A DNA stretch of 64,000 nt. It comes from Brachionus koreanus. Taxonomy: Eukaryota; Rotifera; Eurotatoria; Ploima; Brachionidae. Location: the NCBI GenBank assembly GCA_016987375.1, contig PJRA01000509.1:1408295-1472294 (forward strand), given 5' to 3'. Below the pieces are notes generated by a model that saw only the letters and a list, made by a program, of their open reading frames with translations, was not told the DNA's origin and ran no database searches. Shown piece by piece: positions 1-12,700 of this stretch (position 1 is the first letter of the stretch; every line of letters begins with the position of its first letter). Both the position numbers and the translations under genes were made by a program.

Positions 1-2152
1 ATATTCTTGATTTATTATGGTTGTCCCATACAATGACCAATGGACACATTTTTGCCTTATGCAGTTTTAAAATTATTATTTTTAATTTCTTTTTTGGAAA
101 ATTTTTTTTTATTTTCTTTTTCAAAGTCTGGCGACGTTTTACGCCAAATCTGAGACAAAATATTTTAATATTAATCAAGAAAAAAATTAGACATAGGCAA
201 TTAGGGTGAGCTATCGATAATGAGCTTTTTTTTTGAGAACTAAAAGTGTCCTTTTGTGTCCTATTTGTTTTTTTAATTTCTTCTATAAAATATATTTCAA
301 TTTTTTGTATAATTTTGATACAAAAAAGTTTGGAATTTTTGATTAATTTTGCTGGATTAAAAATTAGTTAAATTTTGTTAAGTTTTGTTAATTGAAAAAA
401 TAAAAATGACACAGTTAACTTACTTTGGTTCTAAATTTTCTAAGCCTGATTTTTATTTCTAGGTTTAAAAAAAAAAGTTTTAAGTTTTTGATTTATGGTG
501 CTAGATTAAAAAATCAAGAAAATTAAATTAAAAATAAATCAAAATAATTTTGTTTTGATAAAATACAACCTTAGTTATGGTTCGGAGTTAAAATTAAAGA
601 TTTTCATAAAAGTGCTTTTAAACCTTTTTCTGTCTTTTATACATCGGTTAACTTTGATCTATAGACTTTTTTATAAAGAAATTTATATTTTCATATATTT
701 TTTTTTTATTATTTAGAAAATTAAAGTTTTAGGTCAAATTTTGTTTAAAAGTACATAATTAAATCTTAATGATTTTGAGTTTTTTAATTTTTTTACATAA
801 GTTTACGACCAATTTTTTCACAATTACTATACGCCTTACGAAAATTAGAATAAAAATACTTTTCGCTGATTTTTCTATTCATTTAGTTAATCAAAATGAT
901 AAATGAGTATCAATCTTTTTTTTAATCTTTTTTAATTAAGTTTTTCCAATCGATCTATTCTACTGAATTAATTTATCTAAAGTCATTTAAAAGTCAAAAA
1001 ATCTAATAAAGCTAAAAAATTTTTCACTCAATTTTCGAATAAACTCCCACTGGTCAAATAAAAGTTTTTAGAGGATTCACGCAAAGAGGACAAAATCACT
1101 ATTCAAACTTTAGCGTAGAATTTAGCTTAACTAATGAAAACAAAGTTTTTTCATGCCTTTATATAAAAATTTTTCAATTTAATATTTAGTAATTAATTAA
1201 GAATTTTGTTAGAAATTGGAGAAGTTTTTTATCTGAAGTTTTTTTCAAATCTTCTTTGTCTATTTATTTTGTTCTTATAAACTTAAGATATAATTTGCAA
1301 TTGGATTCAAAAAACTTTAATTTCTGTATTAATAAATATTTTAAATAAATTTTTTTCCCTATTTTAATAATAATGAACCGATGTTTCATTTAAATTTAAA
1401 AAATAAATTAATCAATACACCTTTTAACAGACTTTTTGAAGATGTTTCTATTTTAAAATTTTTATTCAAGATTTGAATGATATTCGAGAATTTCGAGTTT
1501 TTAAAAAATTATAGAATAAGTTTTTATTGTTAAAAATTTCTTTCATAAACAAATATCTCAAGAAAAAATATTCAAAACCTCAATGCCTAAAATTTATGTA
1601 ATAAATTTTTATTTGCTATTCAAATTATTCTATTATTTTAAACAAAGATTGATTTGTTTGTTTATCATGATTCAAGTTTTGTTTGAATTTTTAAACTAAA
1701 ATCGATTTCAAGATATTTTTGCTAGAATTAAATCCAATAATTTTATTATTATGCAAAAACAATTTTTTAAAAATAGTTTTATGTAGCTTATTTAATAAAT
1801 GCCTAGTTACTATAAATAAATAGTCATTAACGATGAATTCTATTTAATTTTTTTTTAATTAAGTAAATTTGATATTTCATAATTTCAAATAATTATTTTT
1901 CTATTTTTTATAAAGAATGAAATTATTATAAATTTTTAATTAGCATGATAATTCAAATCCAAAAATAAACTTCTATCGATTTTTTTAAGAGTCTATTTTT
2001 AAGATTTTATTTTGAAAAAATGACATTATTTCTTTATCCGTTGAATAAAATAATTTTTTAATTAAAAAAAAATTAAAATTGAAAATGAGACTGAACAAGA
2101 ATATAAATTATTATTAAACTAAATGGAATCTAAAATTTAATAATTTTAGTTT
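1..2152. other. Intergenic, AT-rich, no gene seen
   Basis: No reading frame here has family similarity or believable codon use; the longest one near the left edge is poly-T/poly-A driven. A small inverted repeat (TGGCG...CGCCA) lies near position 130. The 3' side abuts the end of TMED2. Confidence 0.7.
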
Positions 2153-2863
2153 TCAAACAACACGTCTTATTTCGAAAAATCTCTTCAGATAATAGACCTG
2201 TCCAACGGTCATAGTTAGCAAAACAGCAGCTTCGAAAAATGACCACATTACTACTCTAGAATTGGTGTTATCATTGACTAAAGAAAAGAATTAAGAACCA
2301 AATTTATAAAGTTCTCATCTAATTACTTGCTCTGTGAATTCGCTCTCTGATTTCCATATACTCCTGCTCATGCTTTACTGCAGTTAACGAATTTGATAGT
2401 TCGTTAATCATTTCCTCCAATTTATTATGATCAGCTAATATAAACTTAAATGTCAAGATATTTGAATTAAATTATGTTTATTACCCGTGGCGTTAACGTT
2501 TCCATTATTAACCTGTGGTTGACTTTCGGTTACATCCATTGAGAACATAATAATCTTGGGAGTCATTGTAGACATTTTGTTACTGAAACAATATTTGTAA
2601 ATACCGTCCATGTGTGTAGCAAATGTGTACTTTCCGTTCGATTCTCTGTCTCCTTGATAAATAACTTTGTTATCTGGTCCGGTAATTTTAACATCAATAT
2701 CCAAAAATCCACCCTCAACAACCTCGAACATGAGACCAAGTTTGGTACCGGCTACTGCCCGGTCGAAAAAGCATTCTTCTGAATGTGCGTCTACTGTAAT
2801 GAAGTATTGAATTGATTCTTTTATCAATAAACCCAATAAAATTGTGTACAAAAAAATCTTCAT
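2153..2863 (-). CDS. TMED2: p24 family cargo receptor TMED2 (p24 beta 1)
   Basis: Type I membrane protein of the p24 family, which cycles between ER and Golgi in COPI/COPII vesicles and helps select cargo, notably GPI-anchored proteins. Three exons: 2863-2485, about 2434-2327 and 2277-2153, joined by two GT-AG introns of about 50 nt, giving 203 residues (human TMED2 has 201). The start at MKIFLY is chosen because a signal peptide follows it; the open frame further upstream is 5' UTR. The GOLD domain contains the family signature with [15 protein letters not shown] and [12 protein letters not shown] coiled coil follows ([19 protein letters not shown]), then one transmembrane helix and the tail FFEIRRVV with the FF/RR sorting residues. 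All three exons match TMED2 closely; no oddity seen. Confidence 0.96.
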
Positions 2864-5800
2864 CTCAAGTCTATTCTGTTTTTTATTGATCAAAATAAAT
2901 AATTTGAGTTGTATTTTAAATTGAATGCTACGTGGTATAAAGAATGTTCGTGTAAAATATGAGCAAATATAATTTTTTTTTATAAAATTAAAATTCTCAA
3001 TTTTTGCACAATGCAATTGTGTGCAAAAATTGGCAAAGATTTATAATTGTCTTCGAGTTTTTTTTTTGTATATTTAAAATAAAATAAAAAAATCATAAAA
3101 AAATTTATTATTTTGATTGAATTTTACATAAAATAAGAAAATTTATTATTTTTTTATTTCGAATAAACATATTAGATTAGTTGTATGAAAATTTTATTTA
3201 TTGATTCTAACTTTTTGAGATACACAATACTTTTAGAACTAGATAGCATATCGATCGTCTAATCGAAACAACTCAAAATTCTAAATACATTATACGATAT
3301 TATGTTTTTTTTTTCCACAGAATTAACAATAAAAATAATTTTTTTTTAAGAAATTAATTTAATTCATTCAAATATAATTTTTTTTATTAATAAAAAGAGG
3401 ATCGGCTCAAATATTATAAAGCCAGTGCATCAAATTTCCTTAATTTATATTCATCAACTACATATAAAATTATTTATGATTTAAATTTTTTTAAGGCTAT
3501 AATCTTGTTTTTAATATTTAGCTTATTAAGTAATACAGGCAATTAGATTAAATAAAAAGGCAATATCGCTCTAAATTTCCATTAATTATAGTATTCTGAG
3601 TACTTTTTAATTTCGAATTTTTTTTCAAATCAATCAATGTTTTTTCAAGGCAAAAAAAGAACCAATTTTTTTAATAAATTATAAAAATAGTATAATTTAT
3701 TAAGAGACAAGAGAGAATAAGGAATCAACATAAATATGAAATAAAAAGATTATATGAAGCAAAAGTATCTATTGATTGTAGAGTTTTTTATTTTATTTTC
3801 TATCTTTTTATCTTTTTTTTTTGGAATAATTTTCAACATTTAATTTTAGAGTTAAATTTTATTTGCATCTCCAATTACTATCAAGATTAAATATCACTTT
3901 TTTCAAGTAAATTCTTTATTAAATAGAAACTAGTATAATATTAAGATAATTAAACTTAAGCATTTTTATGATTGTAAAATAAAAAAGTAATTTTAAACAA
4001 CAATGAAAAATTAGAATAAATTCAATTATAGATAAAATAAAATCTCTGTCATAATTTATATATGCTTTCAAAATTACTTTAATTCAAGTAGAAAGAAAAA
4101 TATTTGCGAAAAAATTAGTCAAAGATAAATTTTGATTTTATTTTTTTTTTCCTAATAAAAATTTCTTTTGAGCAAATTTTTCGATAATTTTGTTTTTTAT
4201 TTGCATTTTTATATTTAGGATTAAAAAACATGCTTTCAAGCAATTAAAAAACTGAAATATTCATCGATTGTTTGTTTAGATTTATATTTAAATTTAATTT
4301 TTTTTTCTCAAAAAAAAAAAATATATAAAATAAAAATAAAACAAACACTAGATCTTAAAAAATATTTTATTTTTAATAGAAAAAAAATCTTAAAAGTCAA
4401 TTTACGTAATAAAAAAAAATTAATTTTATTTTTCAAATTTTATTAAAACTTCTAATAATAATTTCCAAAATCAAATAACAATGCTGAATTAGCGGAAAAA
4501 TGAATGGTATCCCGGTTAATTTTAAGTAAGTAAAAAAAATTCAAAGCCTTTAAAAAATCTCTCCTAATTCCCTAAAAATTTAAACTTTTTCCTATTGGTT
4601 TCGAAAAACAAATTCGAATTATTTGAAGGCATAATTTCAATTCCTCAATCTCAATTTCAAATTAAATATTCAAAGTTTTTCGATAAAATGAACAAGGACT
4701 CAAATTAGGTTTGCAACTAGAATAAAAAAAAAACCCAAGCGACTCAAGTTTTAAGATCAGATAATTTTCTAAATGTTTTCTATAAACTAATTTTCTATTT
4801 GAAAAAAAAAATAATAAAAATTAAAATTTTCAATTTAAATTATGAATATAAATCGAGTTTGAAGCATACATTCAAGTGTTTTTCAAATGAAATGCCGAGA
4901 GCTTTCGAAAATAAATTTTTAAAAATATAATAAGAAACAAAATAATTTCGAAAAAGTAATTACCAAATTATAAAAAAAAAAATTATACTAAAATATTCGT
5001 CCTAAGAACCGATTAACTTTTACTTTAAATTTTTTCTTGATTTCGATTATTATTATTTTTTCTGTTTGTTTTAAATGAATCACTATACTATAATCATTTC
5101 TCAACAAAAAAAAAAAGGTTAAAACGAACATTATTTTAATTAAAAATTGTTGCTGTTTACCAGGTAACATATTTCAATTTATTTCATAAAAATAGACATA
5201 TTGGAGTTTTTAATTTTAATTTTTTTTTATTATTTTAAAACGAATATACATTAATTTATTTTTCTATTATTTTTTTTTGTTTTGCATTTAAATTAAATTA
5301 ATAATTGCATTTTTAAGCTCGAATAATGCTTTTATTTAGACTAGTTTTTTCTCTAAAAGTAAATTGTATGCTCAAATGTTTTTAAATCAATAATTTTCTC
5401 GGCTTTGGTTGTTTCTTTAGTCAAATAGAGTTTCAAAATGTTAAAATTTATAGTTTTATTGTAATCTTTTTAATATTTGCAATCATTGTTTTCACATAAA
5501 GCAATAAAAATAATTCTTAAATTTCTCTAAGCCAATCATATAGATGAATTTGGGAAATTGTAAGATAGTAAAAATCGAATCTAATAAAATAATAAATAGT
5601 TTTTAAATGTTAAGACCAAAAACTAATAGAAAACAATATAAAATGTAATAGTAATAATCATAATTTTGGCAAAAATATAATTTTTTTCATAGAGGAAAAA
5701 CAAACAAGTTTTGTTTCGATAGAGCTAGAAACTAAAGTTATTACGTAATTCATTCACATTATCATAACCTACATTTAACTTTAGAAGTAAAAAATAAAAT

Positions 5801-7490
5801 TTTTATATATATATCTAAAATAAAAAATTGCAATTCTATTCGAGATAAATATTTTACGTAATGATAATTGGAAATAATAGTGCCTAGAGTGTGTGGAAAT
5901 AATGTTAACCTTAGTTCGAATTTTTTCTTATTCAAATTTAATGCTCAACAATATAAATTAATATTAATAATTTACATTAATTATTTTTATTAAATATATA
6001 CAAAAGAACACTTTTTTTGTTGTGTTGAAATTTCATTTGAATATTAAGCTCTAGTTTTCCTTGTTTGCATTTTGAAAATAAAAAAGAGATTTTTCGTTTT
6101 TATTTTATTTTATTGTTAAGTTATGTAATTCGCCAAAAATGAATTTTCGTGTATAACTCATAATAGAGAAAAGTTTAAAAATTTACAATAAAGATCTATT
6201 TAATAGAAATAATAATATAATACTTCATATTAAATTTAATATTTCTTTTTTTTCTCTTTCTCTCTCTCTCTCTCTATATATATTTTTTTTTTCTCCCTCT
6301 CTCTTTCTCTTTCTCGTTTTAATTTTCAAGCTCTCGGTCTTGTTTTGATATTTAGTTATTTAAATGAATGATTTTTAAAAAAATAAAACAAAAATATTTC
6401 AAATTATTTAAATTTTAGCTAATGTTGATTTTTTTCTAAATAGTTTTTATTCAATCTTTCATATTTTTGCATAGGAGCGCTTACCTTTGATTATCAAAAG
6501 ACAGCAATCTTGGCATATATTCAAATCTATGCAATCAAAATAAAATCGTATTTTTTTAAGCGAGAAAGAGTTTTATCGTTAGTTAATTCATCAACTTATT
6601 TAAATATAGTTTCATATTATTTTATATTTGGATATTTATTAATTTAGATTAGAACAAGTTAGACTAAATATTTAGGCACTAAGGAACAGTTTAGTCACCA
6701 CCTAGTTCCAAATCAATCCACATCAAGGCCGAATAAGCTAAAAATATTGCCAGCTTATCCAAGTTCCTAGAGGCTAGTTAGTTTTAGCCAAAAAAACAAA
6801 AAAATTCACCGTGAAAGCAAGATTAAAAGGGATATAGAGATAAATTAATTTACTCGATATACCCATAGTCTTATTGTATTTTTTGGAAGCTTTTTATTTT
6901 TTTTAAATTATTGAGCTAGTCAAGCTTTTGCACGCAAAGTTCTCTGACGCCTATTTTTGCAATTATATTTTTTAAAAAAACTTTCAAATATTAAAACATA
7001 ATTATTTCTCATTATTTTTGTAGTGATAAGAGAGAAATAAAAATTGAAAATAAATTAAATTTTGAGCCTGAAAAGCTCTGTTTAGCTTTTTTTTCTTATT
7101 TTAATTTACAATAGACTTTTCAGGTTCATAATTATATTCTAGAAAAAAAAAATAATAATGTTCAATGTTAGGTTTTGGGGTGCGAGAATTAATTTAAGAA
7201 ATTTAATTTGAACAAGATACAAACATGGTTTAGATTTAAAAAAAATTTATTCTAATCAAACTATTAGTTTTTTTTTTTTTAATTCGTTTTTTTTTTAACA
7301 AAAAAAAACCTAATTGCTATATATCAGTGAATTATTTATAACTAATGGGTGTTAAAATAAGATTATGTTATTAAAAATCCTCATCTATATTCTTAAGAAT
7401 CAAGATTATTAATTGAGCATTTGTTTTTAAATAAAAATATGCAATATTTATCTAGATAATAAAATTATGCTATTTTGAATTATCAAAGAA
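2864..7490. other. Long AT-rich intergenic region upstream of TMED2 and SALL
   Basis: No supported gene in about 4.6 kb between two divergent genes. It contains a CT/TA-rich simple repeat near 6,245-6,320. A compositional island at about 6,460-6,960 has visibly more G+C than its surroundings and lies 0.5-1 kb upstream of the SALL start codon, so it is a candidate promoter or 5' UTR region for that gene (inference). Confidence 0.6.
6245..6320. repeat. CT/TA-rich microsatellite
   Basis: A pyrimidine-rich tract made of repeated CT units, a short TA run, then more CTTT/CTCC units. Confidence 0.85.
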
Positions 7491-9002
7491 ATGATAATTG
7501 ATTCAACAAGTTCGTCTTATAGCACTGAAACCGAGCAAGAAGTAGCTGTTTCTGGTTCAAACACGAACTCACAGTTCGTGTATGTTCCAAAAGAATACTT
7601 GAGCAAACTTGAAAAGTCTATTGAGACAATTCAATTGCAGCAAGAACTGCAGCTTAATTTGATCAAAAAATTGCAAGATAAAGTGGAAAAATGTTCCTGC
7701 TCTATCAATAATACAGAATCAAGTGAAGTTGCTGAAGAGATCAAGTCAGAAAATCAAAGCATGCCTGGTTTGGAAAATGAAAGTGATCTGATTGAAAATT
7801 CTCCTGAAAAAAATGACCAAAAGGACTTGGAAATAGTTGAGCCAGAAATAAAAAAAGTAAAGATTGAGGCCAATGATGATGGCCAGATAAAAGAAAAAGA
7901 ATGTGTTGAACCAACATTGTCAATGCCTTCGGCATCACCAATTCATTCTTTGTCAAGCTCGCCGTCTCATAATGCACCATCACAGCCCTCTTCAGCATCC
8001 AACTCTTCTTCGTCATCATTTAGACACAAATGTCAGCTATGTGGCAAAGTTTTCGGCAGTGATTCGGCTGTACAAATTCATATTAGATCCCATACTGGCG
8101 AAAGACCCTTCAAGTGCAGCATTTGCGGTAATCGGTTCTCAACTAAAGGAAACTTAAAGGTTCATTTTCAGCGTTTGCATAAAAACAAAGAATTCAGCTC
8201 GAATAATGAAGATTCAGACAATGAGTCAATATCAAACAATACCGTTAAATCATGCACATCGATGTCAAGCTACAATCCGGCAAACTTGACTCACATCAGT
8301 CAACCGATGACCCATCAACTTCATCAAGAGACTTTTAAGTCAAATGTGGTTGAAAATAGCACCTTTCCTTCGACTCACATGACAAATTATTCTAATTATT
8401 ATGAGACTAGCAGAATGCCAAGCCAACACTTGTCCCAAAATGGGTATTCAAGCAGCAATCCAACCCAGGATCCAACTTCACAAATAATCCAGTCAATGAT
8501 ATGCAAAATTCTAAAACAAGAAAATCCGAATTTGGATGAAAATATACTGAGAACTGTGCTTAGTACAGTTTTTAATTCAAGGACTGACTTTAATTTGAAT
8601 GATCAGGCTTCTATTCAAGAAATGAACAACATCTTGTCGGTTATCCTAAGCAAATTATCTCACACTCAGCCCGAAAATAACAGTTCTAAAATTCAGCAAT
8701 CGAATTCAATAAATACGACGAGTCAATTGTCATGGCAATCAAGTTCGAGTCCAGTTCAGCAGCCGCAGCAAGTACAGCACAATACAATCCATGCTTCAAA
8801 TGACCACAATTGTTCCTTTTGCTCAAAAAAATTTTCAAGTGCCAGCGCTTTAGATATTCACATGAGGACACATACCGGAGAAAAACCGTTCAAATGCGAA
8901 ATATGCTCGAGAGCATTTACAACAAAAGGAAATCTGAAGGTTCACATGGGAACCCATGGTCTTACATTTGCGTCTCGGAATCAACTACAGCATAGTTTAT
9001 GA
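7491..9002 (+). CDS. SALL: Spalt-like (SALL) C2H2 zinc-finger transcription factor
   Basis: Nuclear transcription factor of the Spalt/SALL family. Uninterrupted 503-residue frame; an in-frame TGA 13 nt upstream of the ATG supports this start. Two tandem finger pairs are seen: residues about 179-230 ([20 protein letters not shown], then [15 protein letters not shown]) and about 439-489 ([19 protein letters not shown], then [14 protein letters not shown]). [20 protein letters not shown] in the second finger of each pair is the SALL signature. A glutamine/leucine-rich helix (residues 34-66) matches the SALL oligomerisation segment, and serine-rich linkers separate the parts. Insect and vertebrate SALL proteins are usually over 1,000 residues with three pairs plus an N-terminal C2HC finger; here the C2HC finger and the central pair are absent. 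This is either a reduced SALL or missing upstream exons. Faces TXNDC17 tail to tail. Confidence 0.92.
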   Translation: MIIDSTSSSYSTETEQEVAVSGSNTNSQFVYVPKEYLSKLEKSIETIQLQQELQLNLIKKLQDKVEKCSCSINNTESSEVAEEIKSENQSMPGLENESDLIENSPEKNDQKDLEIVEPEIKKVKIEANDDGQIKEKECVEPTLSMPSASPIHSLSSSPSHNAPSQPSSASNSSSSSFRHKCQLCGKVFGSDSAVQIHIRSHTGERPFKCSICGNRFSTKGNLKVHFQRLHKNKEFSSNNEDSDNESISNNTVKSCTSMSSYNPANLTHISQPMTHQLHQETFKSNVVENSTFPSTHMTNYSNYYETSRMPSQHLSQNGYSSSNPTQDPTSQIIQSMICKILKQENPNLDENILRTVLSTVFNSRTDFNLNDQASIQEMNNILSVILSKLSHTQPENNSSKIQQSNSINTTSQLSWQSSSSPVQQPQQVQHNTIHASNDHNCSFCSKKFSSASALDIHMRTHTGEKPFKCEICSRAFTTKGNLKVHMGTHGLTFASRNQLQHSL

Positions 9003-9298
9003 AAATATTTTAAAAATTTTTGATACATACCTCAAATGATTTTATTTTTATTTTATGATAATATTTAAAATTTATATATATAAATCAGGCTGGTGATTTG
9101 TAAATACCTTATAAGAAAAGGTTAATTGATTTTTTTTAATAAAAATATACGAAAAAAAATTAAATCTTTTTTAAAAAATTTTTTTCATTTTTTATTTGAT
9201 TTTCAAAGTAGATCAATTGAAAGATTTTAATAGTTTGAATAAAAATATTTTGTTTTATATTCTAAAATTTTATTCAAATAATATAAGAGAAATTTAGC
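9003..9298. terminator. Shared 3' region of convergent SALL and TXNDC17
   Basis: About 300 nt of AT-rich DNA between two convergent stop codons. An AATAAA hexamer at about 9,138 could serve as the SALL polyadenylation signal. Confidence 0.45.
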
Positions 9299-9790
9299 TT
9301 AATCCTCAAATAACATTTGCAAGAGAGCTTCATCAGCACACTGATCCTCTTTTAAAACTTTGTTCTTAAAAGAAATTATTTAAATTAATTTGAAAATCAA
9401 GTCTAAAATGTAAAACTTTTTTCCATTGAATCAAAGTTGGAATGCACTTTAATTGAATCTCTTTATCAGTTCTGAAATCGTTTTGAGGATTTTTCCATCT
9501 AACAAAGTAGTTTTTTAAAATTAAAACATAAATGAAGGATTTATTCTAGATTACGTTGGTCTATCTCCGACAAAACAAGTTATAAATTCAGCATCATCTG
9601 ATAAATACTGAAAACATTTTTTTATCACCGGATCGGCGACGTTGCAATCTGGACACCAGCTTTGTTCATTCGGTTGATCTTTGTTACCAGTAAAAAGAAT
9701 GAATGTTGAACGCTTCAGGCTCTCAATTGAAGCCAAATAAGCTTTCAGGTCAGATAAGCTATAAAAAACGCTTTGTTTAGCCATTCTCAA
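9299..9790 (-). CDS. TXNDC17: Thioredoxin domain-containing protein 17 (TRP14)
   Basis: Cytosolic 14-kDa thioredoxin-like disulfide reductase, reduced by thioredoxin reductase and acting on selected targets (family knowledge). Three exons: 9790-9555, 9498-9417, 9364-9299, GT-AG introns of 56 and 52 nt, 127 residues (human 123). The active site WCPDC is at residues 45-49, with the family's TG-K stretch before it and CFVGDR after it. Exon 2 gives the PTWKNP segment and the CIPTLIQW strand with its cis-proline, and exon 3 ends in MLFED, matching the vertebrate C-terminus. Two Mets (residues 1 and 3) are both plausible starts. Confidence 0.95.
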
Positions 9791-12700
9791 TCAAAAAATT
9801 TTGAACGCTAGAAATAATTTTTTTAATATAAATTATTATCTTAATATGTTATCTCAATAATTTTTTTAAATCATTTCAAGAAATTTTTTTAATTAGCATA
9901 AATTTTATGCTTAATTCTATTTTTTCTTTTGCAAATATTATGAAAAATTTGGTTTAAAAAACCAAAGAAATGTGAGATTTTTTGTAAAAAAAACTAAACA
10001 AAAAAAATCAAGTTTAATATAATATAAAATAATATAATCATTTTTAATTTTATTTGAAATATTTATGAATTATGAAAATATTTTGCGATTAACCTAAACA
10101 GTTAATATCAACAAACATTAAATTCAAGAATTATGAATATAGTAAAAAGGTTTAAAAAATTACTTCAATACGATTTTTGATTTGAATTATAAATATAATT
10201 TAATTTAGAATTTTTTTTCAAATGATTATTCAATGAATGAATTTTCAATCAGAGAAATTAATAGCTTTTTTAATATTATTTTTTCAATTTTTTTTAAATT
10301 GAGTTTTTTTATACCATTTCATGACAAAAATTTTAAAATATAAATTAGAAAATATTTTTCGTCGTTTATAAATTTTACATATTGTTTAAGAAAAAACAGG
10401 TTGATTCTCTTTATTATAATTGAAAAGCATTTAAATAACTAAGCAACTCAACATTTGTTTAAGTTTATTTTTTTTATTTTTCTTTTATTAAAATTTAAAA
10501 TTTTATTTATTCTAGAATTTTTGCCTAAAATAGTTTTTAATGGATATCAGTCAAAACTTTAATTAAAATAAAATCTGAAAAACACTTTTAATTAAAACTA
10601 GATTTTTTCTCTTCAAAATTCTATACGTAAATAAATTAAAGAAAAAGTTTGCAAAAAATTTTCGTTTAAATGTGCATCCTGAATATAATCTTCTATTTTT
10701 TTATTTGTTTATATTGCTTGCGCATTTTAAACCATTTTGTTTTAATGAATAAGATTTATTAAATTTGAAAGTACTAAAATAGAAAAATAAAGAAATATTG
10801 ATAGATGCTATTACATTCAAGCCTTTGGAATATCAAGATCTTAATTATTTCCTTCATATACGTCAGTTTTTATTAGTTCAAAAGAATAAAAAATCAAAAT
10901 ATTTATTTCAAGTCTAATTAATTGCAGAAAACTTAAAAATTAAATATCAGAATGTAGCTAAGTTTAAAAAAATAAAAAACATTCAGTTCTTTTTATATCC
11001 ATTCAAGTTTTACTTGAAAGAGACTCATGATAAAAATTTGATTTTTTTTCTAATTAATAAAAAAATTAATATCTAGAATCAAAATTATAAATTATGATAA
11101 AAATTTTTAAGCTTATTTGCGCTGAATTTTAAATTAGAAATTAGAAAAACTTTAAATTTCTATACTATTTGCATTCAAAATAGCAGTCTTAATGATAAAA
11201 ACCCATCAGTTCAACCAAAATTAATACTACCATATTCCCTTGTTCGATAATGCAGCTTCATAAACCCTGAAAACAACTTTTGCGTATGCATTGTACATAA
11301 TCTTTCCCATGTTAAAAAATTCTTAAAATATTCTGCAGCTCCAAAGCCTTATTTTAGATCTTGGGTCTTCATGGATGAAGTTTTGCAGCATTAATGTTTG
11401 AGATTTTTGCCGACAAAATCCAAATTAAAATAATCAGTTTTTCTAATTTCTCTTTAGATTCAACTTCTAATGCTGAATCAAATATATTATTTGAAAAATT
11501 GATTTTTATCTTTCATAAAAATTGTGATTTTTTTTTAATTAAATATAAAATTTTGATCTAAATTATAATTTAATTAGGTATTTAAATTCTTCTCAAATGA
11601 AAAAAATAATTTTGTTTGGCAATGAAACGAAATGAGTGCTTTGGTTTTTCTAGTGTGTAAAAATACACTAGTTATGGTTCTAGTCAACGTTTTTTTTTAA
11701 ATAAAATCAATCAATGTAAATAAATTTTTAAATCGACCTGATTTTCACTTGAAATTTTATTGAAAAAAATCTCGTTAATATAATTTAAGAAAATTAAAAA
11801 TAAAAACTAATTATTAAAGAGCAATGTTTAAGTGTTTTATGATGATGATAATCTATTAAAATTAATCTAAAAATTAAAATCTTGACTATTTTTTTGCGTT
11901 CATTTTTTTTAAAACTAGAAATTATTTGAAATCAAATAAATCAATAACAATCAATTTAATTAATTGAAAATAAAGTTTAATAATTTTTGCCAATTTAAAA
12001 ATTTTAATTAAAATAAAAGCTTAAAAAATTTTTTGTTCTTTTTATATGCATTAAATTTTCGTTCAACCGATATTAAATAAAAACTTAGCCTTTTGAAAAT
12101 CAAATTTGATAAATAAATCCAACAAAAAAATAAAAAAAAAAAGCAAATTTAAAAGGTTAATTTCTTAGTATCATTTATAATCTCATAAATTTCTATTAAT
12201 CAAAATATAATGACATGAAAAAAAAAAAACAAAGAAAATTTTTTTTTCTAAATCTAACATTACTTGACCGAAAAATAAAATCAACGATTAACAATAAAAA
12301 TATTTGTTTCATATAAAAGCAGCCTAAGGATGCGGCGTGCTAATAATTAAGCGAGGTGAACAATAGAAAACATGTGAGTAGTACGGGCCCGAAGCTCGCG
12401 CAAAAGTGAGCAAAATATATTTAGGTTAAATCCAACATTAATGAAAAATTAGCCATTCATTTGTTTTGATTCATAAACACAATTTGAAGTTTTAGTGAAA
12501 TCTTATTTTAATCAAAATCTTAATTTCTATTGACCTTATTAGAAAAATATTAGAAAGTATATGTGTTGGCTACTTGGTTATAGAGTGGCGACACCATTGA
12601 TTTATCACTTTTAAATCCTCCGTGAGCAATTTAGAGATGGCTTGCTGTCACTTGTTGTCAATCGATTAATTGATAAAATTAAGAGCCATCGGAGAGCAAC

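Noticed and set aside
21..209. Open frame near the left edge
   Set aside because: Phe/Lys/Ile low-complexity product from poly-T/poly-A DNA; no family features.
7741..8157. Antisense and +1 open frames within the SALL gene
   Set aside because: Shadows of the real zinc-finger frame.
11170..11400. Short minus-strand frame (MGKIMYNAYAKVVFRVYEAA)
   Set aside because: Only 22 codons, stops on both sides, no splice borders found; possibly old repeat debris.
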